A stretch of DNA of 64,000 nucleotides from JAUASW01 sp036880965 (GTDB lineage: Bacteria > Pseudomonadota > Gammaproteobacteria > Burkholderiales > Burkholderiaceae_C): NCBI RefSeq assembly GCF_036880965.1, contig NZ_JBAJMV010000007.1, positions 62,001 to 126,000 of the forward strand, given 5' to 3'. The translations under genes and the position numbers were made by a program. The first letter of the stretch is position 1, and every line of letters begins with the position of its first letter. This document shows positions 60,161 through 64,000 of this stretch, one piece after another. Under the pieces are notes generated by a model, which worked only from the letters and a program-made list of their open reading frames with translations, had not been told where the DNA came from and did not search any database.

Positions 60161-60900
60161 TGCTGCGCGCCCTTCTTGTTCTGCTGCTGGTCGTCAATGC
60201 GCTCTTCTTTTCCTGGACCCAGGGCTGGCTGGATGGCCTGACCGGCGTGCGCGCCATCGGCGAGCGCGAGCCCGAGCGGCTGAAGAAGGCCCAGCAGGTC
60301 GACCGGGTCAGCCTGCTGAGCCCGCAGGCCGCTGCCGCCTTGCAACTCACCGCCTGCATCGAAATCGGCCCGGTTGTGGGCGAGGCTGCCCTGCAGCAGG
60401 TGCAGAGCTCGCTGGAGCGCGTCGGCATCACGCCGGCCAGCTATGAGCTGCAGGCCAGCGAGCAGGCGGGCCAGTGGGGCGTGGCCACGATCAAGCTGAC
60501 CAGCAAGGACTTCCGCGAGCGCAAGGAAGAAACCTACAAGCGGCTCAAGGTGCCCTATGAAGCGCTGCCCGGCATGCCCGAAGAACAGCCCAGCCTGCTG
60601 CTGAGCCGGCATGCCAGCGAAAAGGCGGCCGAAGCCGCGCTGGAAGCCTTCTCGCAGCGCGCCCTGAAGGGCCTGCGGGTGCTGCAATTGCAGAAGGCCC
60701 AAACCAGCCACAAGCTGCGCTTCGAAGCCGCCGACGGCGCCTTGCAGGCGCAGCTGCGAACGCTGACGGCCCGCGAGTTCGGCGGGCCGGGCCTGCACAC
60801 TTGCGTGCCCTCGGCCGGCGTGGCGGCTTCTGCGCCCACGCCCGTGCCCGCACCCGCCCCCGCTGCAGCCTCAGCCGCGAGCTCGGGCGGCAGCCGCTGA
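60160..60900 (+). CDS. SPOR-like membrane-anchored protein
   Basis: 246 residues from ATG 60160. One N-terminal membrane helix (LLVLLLVVNALFFSW), a periplasmic region containing CIEIGPVVGEAALQQVQSSL and a later LSRHASEKAAEAALEAFSQRALKGLRVL resembling a SPOR repeat pair, then an Ala/Pro tail. SPOR domains bind denuded peptidoglycan. In many Burkholderiales this gene follows birA and coaX; coaX is not between them here. The 3' end overlaps the S8 protease gene by 30 bp on the other strand. Confidence 0.65.
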   Translation: MLRALLVLLLVVNALFFSWTQGWLDGLTGVRAIGEREPERLKKAQQVDRVSLLSPQAAAALQLTACIEIGPVVGEAALQQVQSSLERVGITPASYELQASEQAGQWGVATIKLTSKDFRERKEETYKRLKVPYEALPGMPEEQPSLLLSRHASEKAAEAALEAFSQRALKGLRVLQLQKAQTSHKLRFEAADGALQAQLRTLTAREFGGPGLHTCVPSAGVAASAPTPVPAPAPAAASAASSGGSR

Positions 60901-62910
60901 CAAGCGCCGAGAGCGGGCCGGGCCGCCCAGCAAGGCGCCGGCCAGCAAGAGGCCCAGCAGCCACAAGGGGCTGGTTGCACCGCCGCCGCCACCACCCCCG
61001 CCCGAGCTCACAGGCGGTGTCACCACCACAGGCACCGCAGAGACCGAGATCGTGCTCGGGTTGCCTGGGTAGCTCGTGCCCTGGTCGTCGGTCAGCGTGA
61101 CCCGCACCACGAAGCTGCCGGCAGCCGAGGGCGTCAGGGTCACGGTCTGCGTGTTCGTGCCCGAGCTGAAACCGGTGACGATGCCGCCGCCGTCGACCAG
61201 GGTCCAGCTGTAGCCCGCAACGCTGCGGCCGGCAGCCAGGCCGGTGATGCCGGCGGTGAGCGTGACCGATTGGCCGGCCGTCGGGCTGGCACTGGCCTGC
61301 ACGGTGACGCCATTCAGCGCCTGGGCCGCTGTCACGGCCGCGGCGGCATCCAGCATGCCGGCGCCGCAGTAGCTGGTATTGCAATAGCACTCGAGCAGCT
61401 CGGTGCCGTTGGGGGCGCGGCATTGCAGGGTGCCGGCCGTGGCACCGGTGCTGACGAAGGGCCGCGCGCTGCTGCGCAAGGCCGCCATCGCCTCGGCAGG
61501 GCTCATGCCCGGCCGCACCGACATCATCAGGGCCACGGTGCCCGCCACCAGGGGCGCCGAGAAGCTGGTGCCCACCGAGGCTGCGCCATCGGTATAGGCG
61601 TTGTCCGCCGCCTTGGGGCTTGTTGGTCCGCTGTTGGTCGTGCTCAGCATCGGGTAGAGGCAGGGCTCGCCCGCGCCGGTGTTGATGCAGTTGCCGCCAG
61701 GGGCGCTGATGGTCACCTCGGGGCCCAGGCTGGAAAAGCCGACCTTGCTGCCGGCATGGCGAAGCGCCGCCACCGCGACCACACCCGGGCAGTTGCCCGG
61801 CACGCCCACGGCCAGTCCGGCTGTGTTGCCGGCGGCCGCCACCACCAGGGCGTTGCGGGCCGTGACCTGGGTGATGACCTCCCGGTACAGCGCGCCGGTG
61901 CTGTCGCTGGCCGCGCAGCTGCCTTCGCCGCCCAGGCTCAGGTTGAGCACCCGGGCCGGGTTTGCATTGACCGTCGTGATATCGGGCACGCTCAGGCCCA
62001 CGGCCCATTTCATGCCGGCAATGATGTCGGAGTCGTAGCCGCCACATTTGCCCAGCACCCGCACCGGCAGGATCTTGCTGCCCCAGCTGACGCCCGCAAT
62101 ACCCAGACCGTTGTTGCTGGACGCTGCAATCAGGCCGGAGACCCGCGTGCCATGCCAGGAGCTGTTGCTGATGTCGGCGCTGGTGCAGCCACTGCCCAGC
62201 GCGCCGCTGGTGATGTCGGCTTGCGAGACCCAGTCGCCCGGATCGTTGGCGTCGGCGTCATGCAAGTCACCATCATTGGCGGTAGCCCGGGCCACGGAGC
62301 TGCTGCTGGCGAAGCCGATCATGTCGTAGCCGGGCAGCAGCTTGGCCGCCAGGTCCGGGTGGTCGTAGCGCACGCCGGTGTCGAGCACGGCCACCACGAT
62401 GGCAGCGCTGCCGGTGGTCTTGTCCCACGCGTCGGGCGCATTGATGCTGGAGACCACCTCGCCCGCCGGCGCCTTCAGGTACCACTGGCCGACGGCCGGC
62501 AGGTTGTTGTTGCCCACGGCGTAGAGCGGGTCGTTCGGCGTCGTGGCCGCGTGGCGGCGCAGGTGGTCGACCGCAACCAGTTCCACTTCGCTGTCCTGCG
62601 CCAGGCGCCTGGCAAGCTCGGCTGAGCTCAGGCCATCCGCAAGCATCACATGGGTGCGCTCGTCCAGGCTTCGCAGGGCCGCCAGCGGGCGACCGATTCT
62701 TTGCGCCAGGCTGAGTGCGCGTGTCTGAGCGATCTGGCGCACTTCGAGTGCGCCGCTGTTCACCGCCATGATCTTGGCCCGCACGCTCGGCGCCGCGGCC
62801 TTGAAGCGCACGATGACCCGCGCCGATTCATCGCTGGCGGCCTGGCTGGCGCCAGTGAACACGAAGGCCAGGCTCAGACTGGCCAGCAACTGCTTGGTCG
62901 CGAAATTCAT
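60871..62910 (-). CDS. S8 subtilisin-like protease with C-terminal Gly-rich anchor
   Basis: 679 residues from ATG 62910 with a signal peptide (LLASLSLAFVFTGASQA); an upstream frame to 63213 overlaps the gapA gene. Propeptide, then the S8 triad: VAVLDTGVRYDHPDL (Asp), SSWHGTRVSGLI (His), GTSFSAPLVAGT (Ser). A PKD/Ig-like domain covers about 535-625. The end is a Gly run, a helix (PLWLLGLLLAGALL) and basic residues, the GlyGly-CTERM arrangement processed by rhombosortases after type II secretion. Exported, probably surface-linked. Confidence 0.9.
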   Translation of the reverse strand: MNFATKQLLASLSLAFVFTGASQAASDESARVIVRFKAAAPSVRAKIMAVNSGALEVRQIAQTRALSLAQRIGRPLAALRSLDERTHVMLADGLSSAELARRLAQDSEVELVAVDHLRRHAATTPNDPLYAVGNNNLPAVGQWYLKAPAGEVVSSINAPDAWDKTTGSAAIVVAVLDTGVRYDHPDLAAKLLPGYDMIGFASSSSVARATANDGDLHDADANDPGDWVSQADITSGALGSGCTSADISNSSWHGTRVSGLIAASSNNGLGIAGVSWGSKILPVRVLGKCGGYDSDIIAGMKWAVGLSVPDITTVNANPARVLNLSLGGEGSCAASDSTGALYREVITQVTARNALVVAAAGNTAGLAVGVPGNCPGVVAVAALRHAGSKVGFSSLGPEVTISAPGGNCINTGAGEPCLYPMLSTTNSGPTSPKAADNAYTDGAASVGTSFSAPLVAGTVALMMSVRPGMSPAEAMAALRSSARPFVSTGATAGTLQCRAPNGTELLECYCNTSYCGAGMLDAAAAVTAAQALNGVTVQASASPTAGQSVTLTAGITGLAAGRSVAGYSWTLVDGGGIVTGFSSGTNTQTVTLTPSAAGSFVVRVTLTDDQGTSYPGNPSTISVSAVPVVVTPPVSSGGGGGGGGATSPLWLLGLLLAGALLGGPARSRRLSAAAARARG

Positions 62911-63015
62911 CAGCACGCCTTGGGGGCTTGGTCGCAATGCCCGCAGTGTAGAAGCGCGGCCTGCCGCCTGCTGTGAAGAAAGGCAATCGCTTCCACGCTT
63001 GACGGACACAAACGG

Positions 63016-63036
63016 AAAAGCCCCGCAGAGCGGGGC
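63016..63036 (-). terminator. rho-independent terminator of gapA
   Basis: GCCCCGC-TCT-GCGGGGC followed by TTTT on the minus strand, about 40 bp after the gapA stop. Confidence 0.85.
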
Positions 63037-63076
63037 TTCTTGAAGGCAGCGAGCGATGCCGCCCAGGCCAACAGGA

Positions 63077-64000
63077 TCAGGCCGCGACCACGCGCACCAT
63101 CTCCAGCACCTTGTTCGAATAGCCCCACTCGTTGTCGTACCAGGACACGAGCTTGACGAAGGTGGAGTCGAGTGCGATGCCGGCGTCGGCGTCGAAGATC
63201 GAGGTGCGCGCATCGCCGCGGAAGTCGGTGGCGACGACCTTGTCGGTCGTGTAGCCCAGCACGCCCTTGAGCGCGCCTTCCGACTGCGCCTTCATCTCGG
63301 CGCAGATCTCGGCGTAGGTGGCCGGGTTGTTCAGCTCGACCGTCAGGTCGACCACCGACACATCGCTCGTGGGCACGCGGAAGCTCATGCCGGTCAGCTT
63401 CTTGTTCAGCTCGGGAATCACCACGCCCACGGCCTTGGCGGCACCGGTGCTCGACGGGATGATGTTCTCGAGGATGCCGCGGCCGCCGCGCCAGTCCTTG
63501 TTGCTCGGGCCGTCCACGGTCTTCTGGGTGGCGGTGGCAGCGTGCACGGTGGTCATCAGGCCGCGCTTGATGCCCCACTTGTCGTTCAGCACCTTGGCCA
63601 GCGGTGCCAGGCAGTTGGTGGTGCACGAGGCGTTGGAGATGATGGCCTGGCCGGCATAGGTCTTGTGGTTGACGCCGTAGACGAACATCGGCGTGTCGTC
63701 CTTGGAAGGCGCGGAGAACACGACCTTCTTGGCGCCCGCAGCCAGGTGCTTCTCGCCACTGGCCTTGTCCAGGAACAGGCCCGTGGCTTCGATCACGATG
63801 TCGGCGCCGACTTCGTTCCACTTCAGCTCGGACGGGTCTTTCACGGCGGTCAGGCGAATGCGCCGTCCGTTGACGATCAGGGTGTTGCCGTCGACCGAGA
63901 CTTCGCCGTCGAAGCGGCCATGCACGCTGTCGTAGGTCAGCATGTAGGCCAGGTAGTCAGGCTCCAGCAGGTCGTTGATGGCAACGACTTCCACGTCCTT
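63077..64000 (-). CDS. gapA: type I glyceraldehyde-3-phosphate dehydrogenase, partial (N-terminus outside window)
   Basis: 308 codons are visible; the N-terminal NAD-fold strand (the GINGFGRIGR part, about 30 residues) is beyond base 64000. The catalytic Cys is in SNASCTTNCLAP, with TTVHAATATQK, the phosphate-binding TGAAKAVGVVIPEL and a C-terminal VSWYDNEWGYSNKVLEM. Converts glyceraldehyde-3-phosphate to 1,3-bisphosphoglycerate with NAD. A strong terminator follows. Confidence 0.95.
   Translation of the reverse strand, partial: KDVEVVAINDLLEPDYLAYMLTYDSVHGRFDGEVSVDGNTLIVNGRRIRLTAVKDPSELKWNEVGADIVIEATGLFLDKASGEKHLAAGAKKVVFSAPSKDDTPMFVYGVNHKTYAGQAIISNASCTTNCLAPLAKVLNDKWGIKRGLMTTVHAATATQKTVDGPSNKDWRGGRGILENIIPSSTGAAKAVGVVIPELNKKLTGMSFRVPTSDVSVVDLTVELNNPATYAEICAEMKAQSEGALKGVLGYTTDKVVATDFRGDARTSIFDADAGIALDSTFVKLVSWYDNEWGYSNKVLEMVRVVAA

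Overview
The window is high-GC DNA, tightly packed, with many ATGA or TGATG stop/start overlaps. The gene orders ntrX-ntrY-DUF4390-rsmB and birA-SPOR, and the overall protein character, point to a betaproteobacterium of the order Burkholderiales, probably the Roseateles/Rubrivivax/Ideonella/Leptothrix group. That placement is inference; no 16S gene is present.

Layout. (1) 1-18350 is a catabolic supercluster. A minus-strand operon (11151 down to 205) encodes a HAD type II hydrolase, a DAO-family FAD oxidase, a complete peptide/opine-type ABC importer, a tartrate/D-malate-type dehydrogenase, a succinate-semialdehyde dehydrogenase and a second aldehyde dehydrogenase. Divergent plus-strand genes encode a tandem GNAT, a D-2-hydroxyacid dehydrogenase, an omega-aminotransferase, an Lrp-type regulator and a three-subunit FAD/[2Fe-2S] amino-acid or opine dehydrogenase of the HcnABC/OoxAB type. 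Together they look like import and oxidation of an N-substituted amino acid or amine to a semialdehyde and then a dicarboxylate. (2) 18350-33350 is a metal region: TonB receptor, DUF4198 protein, small periplasmic protein, beta-barrel and a PepSY-flavoreductase-[2Fe-2S] protein, followed by a CzcI-like leader, a CzcC/B/A-type HME-RND efflux system and a DUF1624 membrane protein. The uptake and efflux halves start with the same ~100-bp promoter block, which predicts leaderless mRNAs. (3) 33478-35018 is an HTH-only AraC protein overlapping an M20 amidohydrolase. (4) 35033-40771 is an accessory tract ending at tRNA-Phe: a hipBA toxin-antitoxin pair with a phased operator array, an IS3 orfA remnant, a frameshifted integrase remnant, a small secreted protein and a DUF262-HNH nuclease. 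Two ~119-bp direct repeats carrying the 3' end of the tRNA bracket the inner part. (5) 40894-64000 is mostly core: ntrX, ntrY, DUF4390, rsmB, folE, BLUF, lemA, queC, an M30-like lipoprotein, proA, an AEC transporter, a PAS histidine kinase, topB, a SET-domain protein, birA, a SPOR-like protein, an S8 protease and gapA (cut by the window end).

The most novel-looking items are the duplicated leaderless promoter block with an intact and a collapsed leader peptide, a 14-residue motif kept by purely synonymous divergence in two adjacent efflux proteins, the helically phased hipBA operators, the tRNA-Phe island with its DUF262-HNH fusion, and a SET methyltransferase divergent from a topoisomerase III with a histone-H1-like tail.
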